Position numbers and translations under genes: made by a program. Positions 1-11,075 of a stretch of 64,000 nt of DNA are shown in pieces. Below the pieces are notes generated by a model. That model searched no databases. It saw only the letters and a list, made by a program, of their open reading frames with translations, and had not been told where the DNA came from. The stretch lies in contig JALBUN010000017.1 in the NCBI GenBank assembly GCA_025174535.1, positions 558,001 to 622,000 on the forward strand. Direction: 5' to 3'. Origin of the DNA: Cantharellus purpuraceus (taxonomy: Eukaryota; Basidiomycota; Agaricomycetes; Cantharellales; Hydnaceae). Positions within the stretch are counted from its first letter, which is position 1; each line of letters opens with the position of its first letter.

Positions 1-7
1 ACGTCGT

Positions 8-1511
8 ATGAGCGTGAGCATACGACACGAAATCTCGTTTAACCATCTGACTCCAAGAGAAAAATCTGTAGTCGACTGGGCTGACCTCGCGATCATTGAT
101 CTTTCGAAAGCCAATACATCCGAAGGCCGAGCTCAGCTCTCTATAAAAGTTCGAGATGCCTTGAAAACGTGTGGATTCTTTTATGTTGTGAACCACGGAT
201 ATACTCCAGACCAAGTGCGATCTTGCACATTCCTCTCCTCGCCGTATATCTGAACGGGATATTGCCATTTCGAAGACCGCGAGGATTTTCGATATTGCAG
301 ACGTTCCTTTTGAACAGGTCGGTCTGGAAGAGAAACAGGTCTATACTGGAGAAATCAAGCAAACAGGTTCATACCAAGGGTACAAGCTTCGCTCATATTG
401 GGTTCGTATTTCTCTCCACGGCCGTCAATATAAGTGTCAGACGACTACTCCTATTACCACAGCACGTAAACAATGGCGTACGGGACCAGATAGAGACCTA
501 CAACAGTGAACTTACCCCAAAACCTCCGATTGAATGAAGCTCACTGCTTTTGTTCCTCCTAGTCAATCGGGACGTTACCAAGCGTCGCCACCCCGATGCT
601 TTGCGCCCTTTCATCCCAGAAGTGGAATCGTTTGCACGACACAATCATTTCAATGTTTTGAAACCAATCCTACAGTATGTCCCCATGATTTCATTAGATC
701 TGATTTAGAGTGTACTCATTTAACTAGACTAGTCGCCCGCGGCTTGGAGCTCCCAGAAAACACGCTCGTCGACACTCATAATTTCCATGCAGTTGGTGAA
801 ACATACGTACGGTTCATGAAGTAGTCAGTCGCATCATGGATAAGTTTTGACGTTTGCATTTCTCAATATCTATGTACGATAGTTATCCACGATCAGAAGA
901 AGACGAAAAACAAGCACAGAACGTATGGCTCAAGGGGCACACGGGTAAGTCGCTCTTGTGTCATGTGGTCACTTGGGCCTTGGGGAATAATTAGCCTTGC
1001 CAAGACTTTGGAAGCATCACCATTTTATGGAGTCAACCCGTCTCAGCTTTGCAGATTCTTTCTCCAGATGGAAAATGGCGATGGGTGAAACATATCAACA
1101 ATGCACTTGTATGCCCTCTTCCTTCCCCTCCTGTCGAACTCACCTCACTTTTTTTGTAAGGTGATCAATGCCGGAGACTGCTTAGAATTCCTTTCAGGGG
1201 GTTATTATAAAGCTACCATTCACCGCGTGGTCCAGCCCCCCCAAGATCAACGCAACTATAACCGACTCGGCGTCTTCTACTTTTGCATCCCTGACGATGA
1301 GCTAAGACTTGACCCTCTTATGGACTCGCCACTTTTACAGCGTGTGGGAGTCGAGGACCGATTCAAGCGTCACAATACTGAGCCGCCTGTGGTCAAAGAG
1401 TGGCGAATGGCGCGTACAGCTGCCTATGGGCAGAGTGAGCTGAAAAGTGGAGAACAGCCCGGTACAGAGGAAGAGATTATTAGAGGAACGGTTGTCAAGC
1501 ATTACAACTGA
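8..1511 (+). CDS. 2-oxoglutarate/Fe(II)-dependent oxygenase (isopenicillin N synthase-like)
   Basis: Likely a soluble non-haem iron oxygenase that couples 2-oxoglutarate decarboxylation to oxidation of an unknown small substrate. The first exon (MSVSIRHEISFNH...) carries the DIOX_N-type signature ending CGFFYVVNHGY. Later exons read ERDIAISKTARIFDIADVPFE, then KRRHPDALRPFIPEVESFAR, LVARGLELPENTLVD, and GHT/DFGSITIL split by an intron; the last gives the HxD pair of the metal triad. The distal His is in ATIHRVVQPP, and the 2-oxoglutarate-binding Arg is probably in QRNYNRLGVFYF. At least five introns are needed. The start is the first ATG; the window edge lies just upstream, so an earlier exon cannot be excluded. 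It converges on the F-box gene. Family is sure; substrate is unknown. Confidence 0.85.
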
Positions 1512-1894
1512 CAAGTCTGACACTGCCGTCCCGTTATGGAACTATCTAGTAATCAATATGCTACGGTTCCTCTTACTATCGGCATACCTGATACAAGATG
1601 AATTGTCTGGAGTAGGTTGTGATGCGAAAGCCAAACCATCATGGAGAACATGATCAGACAAGCCAGGTACTCGCCTTGTTACCATAACCTCGTTCTGAGT
1701 AAAACCGGCAAGCGTCTGTTGATCATTGTGTACAGTAATACATCTTTTTTACTCTGTAAGAACGCCTTTCTGGTCAGACTCCAGTCATACATAGCCACAA
1801 AACTATTCCGGCATATATCACCCGCTGAACCGACTCAAAAACACATGATTTCAATGGCTCTACCCTGCCTTGTGGTTTGCTATCCAGATTCTTG

Positions 1895-3800
1895 TCAGTA
1901 TTTGCTCAAAAGTAAGAAACATATACACACCCTTCTGTGTAATCCCACAAGGCAATCTTCATCAATCATGACCGCATGCAAGTCAAAGAGCTCGTTACTG
2001 ATTATATCACGGTACGGTAACCTGGTCTCGATGTCCTCTCCAAAGGCAGTCCCACGAGGGAGCATCGTAGGTTCTGATGCAGAAATGATTCGACAGTGTG
2101 CTGCCTGGGGCACTGATCCTAAAGTGTCAAGCTCTTGTATGTCTATCAGGTAGTCATCCTCTTCGTTTAGGTCTAAATCAGGCGTAGAATGGTTTGCTGA
2201 AGGTGATGTCGATGTGCAACCATGAGTTTGGACGTTTCCAGTTGAGAAGGATGACTTACCCTGTCGGATAGGCCACGGATTGAAGTCAAGCATTCTAAGA
2301 CGTGGTCCATCGAGTGTTACATAACGAGAACCATGCATGTAACAGACCCAAATGCGTTCTAACTCGTCTGCGCGAAGGAGTCGAGTCTTTTCGGGGCCCC
2401 ATCTATCCCAGGGGATGACCAAATCCATCGATGACTGTTGAGATTCGAGGCCTTCCAGGAGCGTGGAGTGCTGTACAAAGAGAACATAGGAGTTGCGATC
2501 GAAATTCATGCCTCGTACAGGTTGGAATGTATCGATGCTAACTGCCAATACCTGCGAGTTTGCTCTTGTCATGAATGGCTTCCCCTGCGTATGCTTTTGC
2601 GAGGAATACCACGGGGAAGGCTCGGAGCGAATGTCCATCATAGTGACGAGACTTCCAGCCACCAAGTGAGGGAGTTGAAAAGAACGCACAAGTCGGGGCG
2701 TGAGATTGAAGGGCAACACTTCTGGATCGAGGAATTCATAGATTTGTAGAAGCGGCGAAGCTGTTGTCGAAAGGCGGTGATGGGTCCTCGATAGGATAAA
2801 ATGATTATGTGATAGAAAACAAAACGATTCCATCCTTGTAGAATCCGATACCTTGTAATCCTATAATTGGAATAAGAATACGATTACAACCTCTACAGTC
2901 CTACCTACAATTAAGAGCTTGCCACTCTTCCAGTTCCAAATCGTAAGCTGTTCTTTATACTCGATATTACGAGTGTGAAAGAAGACCCCGACAATGTCAC
3001 CCATTATTTGTGTGACAAACTTGCCAGAGTCGTTTATGTGGTAGTCGAGAAAGTATGCCAAAGGATTTGAAGTAGCTGAAGGGTGGATCTCGCCAGTCGA
3101 CATCGAGAACAAGTGTATCTTTTGTTCCCGCAACAGTCCGAGTTCTTGCCTACAGAGTGCCTCAGCTCATTTCCTGCACGTCCGATAGGGAAAGCATGAC
3201 AAACGAGTCTGCAGGTATTTCTCCAAGGACAACTACAAGGTCCTGGCTAGGGTCCATGGTGAAATCTCGAATACAGACACCGAGATCTGCATGGCGCCAC
3301 GTTCTCCCAGGTGTGCCTAGGGCTACTGATGGTAATTCTACAAAAGCTAAACCTCTTGTCATATTTTCTGCAGGTAGACCGTGAGCCAGGACACCGCCCG
3401 CGAGCTCCCACACTCGGCTGTTTTCAGGCATGGGAAAGACAGCCTTTTTACGAAAGCGTAAATTGGTCCAATTTTCCCGCTGAGTCTCGAGCTCAGTGAG
3501 TCTCTCCATTGAAGTGAGCTTGGATGTGGCCCCACAGTCCTGAAATCCAGCAAGTTCGAGGCGCATATTATATTGCAATATTGGCGTGTCATTTATAATT
3601 TGATAGAGAAGACGACAGGTCTTCACATCCACGTCCCGGTATACAAGTTGCACGATAGGAGAAGGGTCAGTTTTTACGGTGAGACACAAGACATGATACA
3701 AACTGACAAGAGAACAATGTATTAGATCCAAAAAACCAAGGCCTCTTAAGATTTGGACGAGGAGTTCGTTAGGAAAGTCGATCACATGCAGAGCGGACAT
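1895..3800 (-). CDS. F-box domain protein
   Basis: Probable substrate-recognition subunit of an SCF ubiquitin ligase. The N-terminus reads MSALHVIDFPNELLVQIL, then GLGFLDLIHCSLVS: an F-box in the first 45 residues. The remainder is the variable region usual in Agaricomycete F-box proteins, including LTIWNWKSGKLLI in a middle exon (about 2861-3133), a propeller-like strand motif common in this group. The last exon runs 2833 to 1895. Introns lie near 3150 and 2845, and the 3' splice pattern is less certain. The ATG at 3800 is preferred because it directly precedes the F-box. The start is only about 154 bp from the divergent UTP14 start, so the two genes probably share a promoter. The target is unknown. 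Confidence 0.75.
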
Positions 3801-3954
3801 GATAGTTGCAACCGGACAACAAACATAGAGTAGCACACGCTGACTAATACGGACCTAGTTACTCAAGTCACGTGTGTAATTTAGCGCCTGCATTTTCTGA
3901 GGCACGCTTCGCAGTGTTAGCTACATTTACCTTCAACGGCCACAAGTGTTGTTA

Positions 3955-6900
3955 ATGGGCCCTAAGCCAAACTCAACCAAGAGGGGCTCCCTTTCTGGTC
4001 GGAAAGCAAATGCGGTTGGCTTTGCGAAACGACAATTGCGGAAGAGCGAGGCAGCCTCCAAGATGAGTGCTGATGTATACGAGTACTCCTCGGGAAAGAA
4101 CAAGAGATCAACCATTTCCCTGACACTGGATAAGGACGAGGAGATAGGCACAGGTAAATATTGACCGTTTCTTGGGCTTTTATTCATTTATTCAGATTTC
4201 TCCAACGATCTAGAGTCAATGGGACTGGGACCTGGTGAGGACAATGCTAATTTCGATCACGAAGCTATCAGAGCACGCATAATGAACACGGAAGAGGACG
4301 TTGATGACATCATCAACAGTGAAGATGATGAGGAAATTGAGAGTGATGATGCGTTTGAGGAAAGCGATGAGGAACGTTTTGCAGGGTTCTCATTCTCAAA
4401 GAAAGTACGATATAATCTATTTTTCATTTTTCGATTGATTAACTGTTTTTAGTCTCTACGAAAGAAAAGAACTTGTGATTCTGCACCGACCACGAAGGTC
4501 CGCTTTGCAGAAGTAGACCTAGACGAAGACGAGCCCGAGCACCAATCTGGGGATGAGTCTCAGTTGGATGCAGACAGTGAAGAAGTTGGTGATAATGACG
4601 AGTTTTTGGACGTACTGGATGTACTGGACGGTCGAGGTGAGCCAGACTTTGGTGACGAACAGGCAGAACGGATCGACAAAGACAAGAAGTCGAGAGGCAG
4701 GGAGCAAGGTCATTACGATGAAGATGACAAGGACGAAGAAGAGGATGACGACATGGAGGAAGAGGAAGGAATGATGGATCCATTCGCTGCATCTGATAAT
4801 GAGGACCAGTTGGATGGGGAGGCTCTCGATAATTTGGATTCCTTTGTCTCCAACCTTGACATTGGCAAGAAACGCAAATCCGAAGACGGCTCTGGTGAAG
4901 CCGCCGTGAGCGATGGTGTTGCTCCTCCTCGAAAGCGTAGGATGCTCAAGGAGCGGACTGAAGCAGGCGTCGAGAGTGAATTTGGAGTCCATGCCGCTTC
5001 AGGTTTGTCGTGTTCTAGTCTGTTATGTTCAGCACCGGGAATTAATTTCATTTCTCATCAGGATCAAAGTTGCAGCTTGATGATCTTCTCGCTCCTTTGG
5101 TATCAACTTCCTCCCTTCAAGCTCTACGAAAGACAACACTAGCACTTAAAAAGGGCGACGCACTTGCCACTCCGCTTCCTCAACGTATTCAGGATCGATT
5201 GGATAGAGAAGCGGCATATGAACAAACGAAAGGCGAGGTGGACAAGTGGAAAGCCACCATGAAGCGGATTAAAGAGGTATATCCCTTTCGCATGCATCCC
5301 TCACAACCCATCGCTCATTTGTTGTTCAGGCAGATCATCTCAGCTTTCCGCTCCAAGTTCCACAGAAAGTGAATCCATCCAACTCGCAGTTAGTTGCCAA
5401 ATTCAAAGTATGTCTGTCTCATTTGAAGCTTTGACAACTTCTGACCTATACGAAATCATAAGCCGTCTACAGAGCTCGAAACTGCAGTCGATAAGCTCCT
5501 CAGGGCTGCACAGATGCGCGATGAAGGGGATATCACTAAAACAGAAGAGCTGAAGATGAATCACCTCTCTGTGGAGGAAGTCGCAGAGCGTCGTGCAGAA
5601 TTACGCAAAATGCGGGAGCTCATGTTCCGCGCGGAGGCTAAGGCCAAGCGGGTTGCAAAGATCAAGAGCAAGACCTATCGCAAAATTCAGAAGAAAAGTC
5701 GTGAAAAGATCAAGGGTTTGATCAAGGAGGCTGAAGGTCAAGATGGTGAAGATAATGACGATGAAGAGCGGATGAAGCATGAGATGGAGCGAGCAAAGGA
5801 GAGGGCGACATTACGACATAAAAACACCGGGAAATGGGCCAAATCGATGAAAGGGCGGGGCGAATTGGACGTTGATCAAAGGCGAGAGATTGAAGAAATG
5901 CTGGAGAGAGGGGAGGCCCTAAGAGCGAAGATACAGGGAGATAATGGGAGCGAGGATGAGGATGATGAGAATGCAGAGGGCGGGATTGAGGGCGTTAAAG
6001 CTAGTGCCTTCGAGGAACTACAGCGTTTGGATCGCGATGACGATGCTGATCTCCCAAAGGAGAAAGCGAAGGGCGTTTTCGGCATGAAGTTCATGCAGGA
6101 TGCAATGGCGAGAGAAGCGAAACGTGTCGGTGAGGCAGCGGATGACTTCCGCAATGAGATGACCCGGATGGGAGAAAGTGATGGGGAGGCAGTTGATACC
6201 GAAGGTGCGGTTACCGAACCGAGCAACATGCAGATGCAACGTATGGGTGGAAGAATGTCATTTCGGCCGGGACAATCGACGGTTTGTATTGTTCCCAAAT
6301 TTCCGGGCACAGGCTGACATTAACATGACTTAGGTTAATGCTTGGCCCATTGCACCATCGGATTCTTCTAGCACATTGAAGTCGTCAGAACCTGCACTAC
6401 TGTCTCCAGCGGTCGCCTCACAGCAAACAATTCGTTCTTCACCACCGGTGGCGCCAGGTGATTATATTAGAGTATTCTCGCCACATCCTGAGTCTCCGGC
6501 CGAAGAGATGAATCCTTGGCTCCACCCTCCTAAACCCACCGTCACACAATCAAGACGAAAGAACGAGATATTGGTTGGCAAGGACAGCGCGGGGGCGGAC
6601 AAATTGAAGAACCAGATAAAGAAGCGTGTATTAAAAGGGGACGAGGAGCGGGAGAAGGCACGGGACGATGCGGTCGTTGAGATTTCGATGGACGAGGTGT
6701 TAAAACTGCCGAGTACTGGGGAGAGTCAGATGACGAAGGCCAAGTCGGCAAAAGCCCAAAGCGAGGAGAAGACCCCCCCGAATGGGAAGCAAGTGGACGC
6801 TGCTTTCGAAGATTCGGATGTGGAAAGTGAGATCGAGGCACAGGAACAGCAAATCAAGGCGAAAGCAAACGGTAAGGGCGTCAAGGCGTTCGAGCAGCGC

Positions 6901-7502
6901 GATCTTGTTGCCCTCGCATTTGCTGGAGACAATGTTGTGCAGGTAACAATATTTGATCTGACGACTACACTGTGCTGCTATTTATAATTCTCTCTGTGAA
7001 GGATTTCAAGAAACTGAAAAAGCGAGAGGTCGAAGCAGATGCTCCTCGCGAAGAGGACCATACACTGCCTGGCTGGGTTTGTTTATTGAGTTCATTCGAC
7101 GCAATCATGTTGACGAATCATCTGGCAGGGTTCCTGGGGAGGGGCAGGCACCAGACCCAATCCGAAAGCCAAAAAAATCATCAAGAAAATCGCCGGGATA
7201 GATCCAAAATCTCGTGCTGATCATGGCAAACCTCATCTCATCATTTCAGAGAAGAAGGACAAGAAAGCGGCCAAATACCTCACCAAAGACCTACCATATC
7301 CATACACTAGCAAGGCGCAATTCGAGAAAAGCATGGAAGTTCCCGTTGGCACTGAGTGGAATACTAGAGTTGGATTCCAGAGGCAGACGCTTCCCCGGGT
7401 TGTTAAAAAGGTGCGTGTTAGACTGGCGAGAGCTGTTCCCTTCGTTCATCACGAATGTTGCAGATGGGAGCGGTTATCGATCCATTGGAGAAATTGTTTT
7501 GA
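3955..7502 (+). CDS. UTP14: U3 small nucleolar RNA-associated protein 14 (SSU processome)
   Basis: Nucleolar component of the small-subunit processome, needed for 18S rRNA maturation and known in yeast to activate the helicase Dhr1. The diagnostic core is in the exon at 5514-6300: KIKSKTYRKIQKKSREKIKG, then ERATLRHKNTGKWAKSM. Before it lie long acidic Asp/Glu stretches (about 4290-4850) and a basic N-terminus (MGPKPNSTKRGS). The C-terminal exons read KKAAKYLTKDLPYPYTSKAQ, then GTEWNTRVGFQRQTLPRVVKK, and after a 53-nt intron the final exon (7464-7502) encodes MGAVIDPLEKLF, a typical UTP14 ending. About eight introns are visible (first donor near 4154, acceptor 4195). The ATG at 3955 is the first in frame. 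Length and domain order fit the family. Confidence 0.93.
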
Positions 7503-7874
7503 TGGGTGGATTTATCGATTAATATACATCGCTGCATAGTTTGAGTCATTCGAATGATACCAACCTCCTTAAAACATGTAAGCGACGTGCAGATCACCGT
7601 CTGCAATTGATCAAGCATCCTACTCTCAACAGTCCCCCCTAAAGGTCAGGATGCTCCGTCTAGATAAACCCTGCTAGTTTATATTTAAATAGCCCACGAC
7701 TCTAGGTCAAACCTCAACGTATTGGGAAATGTTCGTTTCAAAATGTAGTCCATTGAAACTGTACAAGTTGATCGATATATGAAGCAGACTACGAAACAAG
7801 AGTCATAAACCATGTTTATCCTACAGATAGTACCATCTCCACCTGCACACCACCCACCTCCTCAAACTAAGAAT
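7503..7874. other. intergenic, 3' flanks of UTP14 and U4
   Basis: No ORF or repeat is supported here. It separates the UTP14 stop from the 3' end of the minus-strand U4 gene. Confidence 0.5.
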
Positions 7875-8067
7875 GCAATCATAAAATGATTGGGGTTCCA
7901 AAAATTGCTCGATCCCGAAGGAAAGAGACGGGTTCGGATGTGTAATTTGCAATCAGCAAAAGACTGTGCCTCAGTAAAACGTCACTGGCGACAGTACATG
8001 CCCGAGCTGTCGATGAAAACATCAGAACGCAAACATATTGATAATAAAGATACGTACCACAAGAGAT
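7875..8067 (-). ncRNA. U4: U4 spliceosomal snRNA with a 51-nt intron
   Basis: U4 pairs with U6 in the U4/U6.U5 tri-snRNP. Read on the minus strand, the 5' end is ATCTCTTGTG (8067-8058). After removal of 8057-8007 it joins CTCGGGCATGTACTG. The rest shows family landmarks: a GAGGCACAG segment, TTTTGCTGATTGCAAATT (compare yeast TTTTGCTGGTTGAAATT), an Sm site AATTTTTGGAA, and a terminal hairpin at 7892-7876. Spliced length is about 142 nt, close to the usual 140-160. The intervening piece starts GTACGTATC, has a CTGAT branch-like motif and ends CAG. Splicing would restore CUUGUGC, which pairs with the GCACAAG of U6 (stem II), so the intron interrupts the U4/U6 helix. Identification rests on motifs read by eye. 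Confidence 0.78.
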
Positions 8068-8095
8068 GAAAAAAACATTACGCGCGGACTGCCAG

Positions 8096-8130
8096 GCTTA
8101 TATACCAGTGGGCAAATCGTGCACGGACCA
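8096..8130 (-). promoter_or_regulatory. U4 promoter: PSE-like motif plus TATA box
   Basis: On the minus strand the 13-mer TGGTCCGTGCACG (8130-8118) is followed 13 nt later by TATATAAGC (8104-8096), which lies 28 nt before the U4 5' end. The same 13-mer and TATA box occur, oppositely oriented, before U2. Confidence 0.7.
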
Positions 8131-8573
8131 GCAACCCGAGTAAGCGCCCGCAGAGCTGAGCGATGGCGCGGTGAGTCTTGATACTAAATACGCTAAAATC
8201 ACCACGGTGATACGAAAAACGGCACCCCGAGGGCTAATCATAAAAGAAAGTTAACTATAAGCTTTTTCAAAACGAATTGTCATCTGCAATTCGATGGCCG
8301 AAACCCAAAGAATCATGGGGAGGCTAACTAAAGAAATGCCAGTAGAAGCAGCGCCAGCATCGTAAAAACTTCCTGGTCTCAAGGCATTGCAGCGATGAGC
8401 TGAATACCAAAAGGATATATATACATGATGCTTGGGTCGATGCCGGCAAAAGGGAGGTTGTATTTCAATTTGTGGAATGGAGGTGGCCTAGAATTACTAA
8501 TACGGATCACAGGTAAGATCAATCAGTCGAACGCCGCGGCTCGGCTGCAGTGCGTAGCGTGCCACTATTCGCA

Positions 8574-8610
8574 TGGTCCGTGCACGGCGCCTAGCGTACT
8601 AGTATATAAG
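8574..8610 (+). promoter_or_regulatory. U2 promoter: PSE-like motif plus TATA box
   Basis: TGGTCCGTGCACG at 8574-8586 and TATATAAG at 8603-8610, about 25 nt before the inferred U2 5' end. The 13-mer is identical to the one in front of U4. It is probably the snRNA-specific proximal element of this fungus. Confidence 0.7.
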
Positions 8611-8635
8611 CTGGACTGATACCACTCTTGTTTCT

Positions 8636-8877
8636 TCACCACTCTGGCCTTTTGGTGAGTTGTTCAAAAGGTTCTCTTCCTCCCAAGACACTGACAGGAT
8701 TTTGTTTACAGGCTTAGATCAAGTGTAGTATCTGTTCTTTTTAGTTTAACCACTAAAATGGCCGCACCGCGGCCATCATTGGTTAGCCAATTTTTGCCGC
8801 CCTCGTCCTTTGGCCTCTGCTTGCACGCCAGGGGGTATGATGACCTTGCTGTTGCAGTATTGGCTTGTGTCGTCAGG
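8636..8877 (+). ncRNA. U2: U2 spliceosomal snRNA with a 57-nt intron
   Basis: U2 recognises the intron branch site. The 5' part ends CTCTGGCCTTTTG at 8654. After removal of 8655-8711 it continues GCTTAGATCAAGTGTAGTAT, then CTGTTCTTTTTAGTTTAACC: the nearly invariant U2 5' domain, with GTAGTA as the branch-site-pairing segment. Stem II, an Sm site (AATTTTTG near 8789) and stem IV (TGATGAC...GTCGTCA, 8838-8875, loop containing TTGCAGTA) follow in order. Spliced length is about 185 nt against 188 in human. The intervening segment begins GTGAGT, contains CTGAC and ends TTTACAG. The insertion falls between nucleotides equivalent to about 19 and 20 of human U2. The 5' end is placed by homology and TATA spacing and may be off by a few nt. 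Confidence 0.88.
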
Positions 8878-9488
8878 GGATTATCCATCCCCCCTTTTTC
8901 TTAACGTGTTTTGTCATGTCTACCTTGCTGGTCCGTACCGGCATTGTCAACTTGACAAAATCGGAGAGAGACAGGTGTAATTCGTGTTTTTACGGCATGC
9001 TTTTGGAATATATGTATTGTCGATGGTTGCTTTGGAGAACATGGAGACGTTGATCTAAAACAGTCGGGCAGTGTCGCTCTAGCGGAATGTCTCTTTAAAG
9101 GAGATGAACAGAAATGGTTAGTCAGTGTATGCAGCGAGCGGTTGCTCTAGTCTGAGCCGCTCCGAGCTCTAGTGACACAGCCCAGAATCCAGAGGCTTAG
9201 ACTTGCTGGACGCAAGGTCCGCGGCCATGGATATAATCTTTGCGCCACAATCCTCCTCAGAGCGGACAAGCTTGTAGAAATACCGGGTGTATGTAGCGTT
9301 TCCAATGAGTCCTATGTTTTTAATGGGAAGCTTCAACAGGGGAGTAAGCGGGTGAGTCTATATTTTGCAACAGGTTGAGTTGGGTCGGAAGTGAGAAGTA
9401 TACTTTGACATACCCTAAGAGAGTAGTTCTTGTATCTACGAAAGAAACTATGAGATAGGGACCTCAATACAGTAAAGATAACACTTAC
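8878..9488. other. intergenic
   Basis: No convincing gene. Short ORFs here have no recognisable domain or splice context. It holds the U2 3' flank and the 3' end of the next, minus-strand gene. Confidence 0.4.
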
Positions 9489-10277
9489 TCCCTCCCCTCC
9501 GCTTAAGATTTCTTCAGCGTTATATGGAGGGCGACCAGTATAACAAGTGCAACGTACTGAGAATTCTTCCATCTGTGTTGAGACCATATGGCTAGATGTC
9601 TTTTAGTTAATCGCTTCAATTTGAGTATCCCAGAACTCTCACCACATTGTAAGTGGCGGTTTCCCTATCTACTATCTTAGTTCTAAGTACTTTTACCGTC
9701 TCGAATGGGTTGATTCTATGGCAAATGAGTAGATGACAGGACAGATGATGGATCACCCACACAATGTTGAATTTGAATGTAACAGATTCCTCGTTAGTCT
9801 TATTTATAACACTGGTCGACTCCGTGTCAATTTGAAGAGTAAGTCCACTGTTTGCAACGCTTGTGACGGTAATTGTACTCTCGAGTGGGATAACGGCTGA
9901 TGTCTCGATCGATAATGATGCGCCGATGCCGACGGTTTTCCTATCCTCAAATTCCCTGGTGACCGGCCAGGGAATAGCTGAATGGTCGTATGTGATGACG
10001 ACCGTCGTCTCTTCGTCCGATGTCGTGGTAGTACCCCCCGGCACTTTGACCGCATCAGCAAGTAGGACATTGTAGCAGAACGCTCTAAGAATTTGATGAA
10101 GGATGAATAGTATGTATAGTTAAGCTCTTACCCCCAGTTGGCAGCCAAGTCATCGTTAAGGTGCAGACCAGTCTCATCTTTCATGGTCCTATCTCTCTGT
10201 TCATTGCAGCGTTTGAAAACTTCTTGTTTTGTGCAGCCTAGTTTATCAATATCTTCAAATGATGTTGCACGGGGCAT
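9489..10277 (-). CDS. putative aerolysin-like (ETX/MTX2-type) beta-pore protein
   Basis: Small beta-rich protein on the minus strand, at least four exons. Exon 1 is 10277-10132 (start MPRATSFEDIDKLG); a 47-nt intron (10131-10085) follows, then a long exon and two short ones. The middle is a run of Ser/Thr-rich alternating strands (SLSIETSAVIPLEST, LTLQIDTESTSVIN, ESVTFKFN) followed by a proline-containing turn and another strand, the layout of the pore module of ETX/MTX2 and aerolysin-like proteins. Fungal genomes hold many such proteins; roles in defence or lectin-linked pore formation are known only for some. There is no N-terminal signal peptide. The last exon beyond 9489 is unclear and may be truncated. 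The coding call is good, because splices restore one frame; the family call is tentative. Confidence 0.5.
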
Positions 10278-11075
10278 CGTGAGTGCTCAAGTGATGAGTC
10301 GACAGCCGCCGGAAGTTGTGTTGGTTGTCGAGGTCCTGAGCGGCATCTTGTGTCTTTTAAAGTAAGACGGCGCATGAAAGCTAACTTCGCTGGCCATGCT
10401 AGCCCTAACAAAAGTTAGAGTGTAGCATTCGCAAGACTCAGTCTGACGGTGCCAGCCGCCGCCCAGCGCTTCTCTATTTTGCAATGTCAGTTTTAACTCC
10501 AAGCTACGGTGGAGCATGCATATACACCTTCAAGTTCCACATGAAAATTGGCGTCATATTCTGTTGGACCGTAGCATGTAGAGAAGCACGCGTGTCACCG
10601 ATGCCTCCTGGGACAATGACGAGGACAGTCAGAAAGCCCCGTCCCCATCACACGACCACCAGCGACCAGCCGAAACGCCACGAATTTTGCAGCCCCGTCT
10701 GACTACCATTCGTACTAGACGCGGGTCACTGCTGTTCCCAAGACTGCAGGATCGCGCTTGCGGGGAGTTTCCCTGTACTCGATGATTCTCCATTTCGCTA
10801 CATATATTCACCCGTGTCTTGGCTGGACCGACTCACTTGCGTCAGGCAGGCAATCTACATTTTTGACAGCATCACATCCAGCACGCTGGCTTGTCTCGGG
10901 AAGATATCCACTGGTCCTTGCCACTGTATATCAGTCGAAGAAATTATGTAAGAGAACTTGATTCGGTATCCAGAGCAGTAGGAACCAACCTACCTGCATT
11001 TTTACAAGTCAACTATTCTAATAATAAACCTGAACTCTCAATTCGACGCGTCGGATAAAATCGTGTATTTTGTCC
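10278..11075. other. intergenic
   Basis: Several short overlapping ORFs on both strands, none with a recognisable motif. No gene called. Confidence 0.35.

Noticed and set aside
4713..5051. Ser-rich minus-strand ORF
   Set aside because: Antisense of the acidic Asp/Glu stretch of UTP14.
8758..8910. Small ORF starting MAAPRPSLVSQFL on the plus strand
   Set aside because: It lies inside the U2 snRNA (stem II to stem IV). The RNA motifs explain the conservation; the peptide is accidental.
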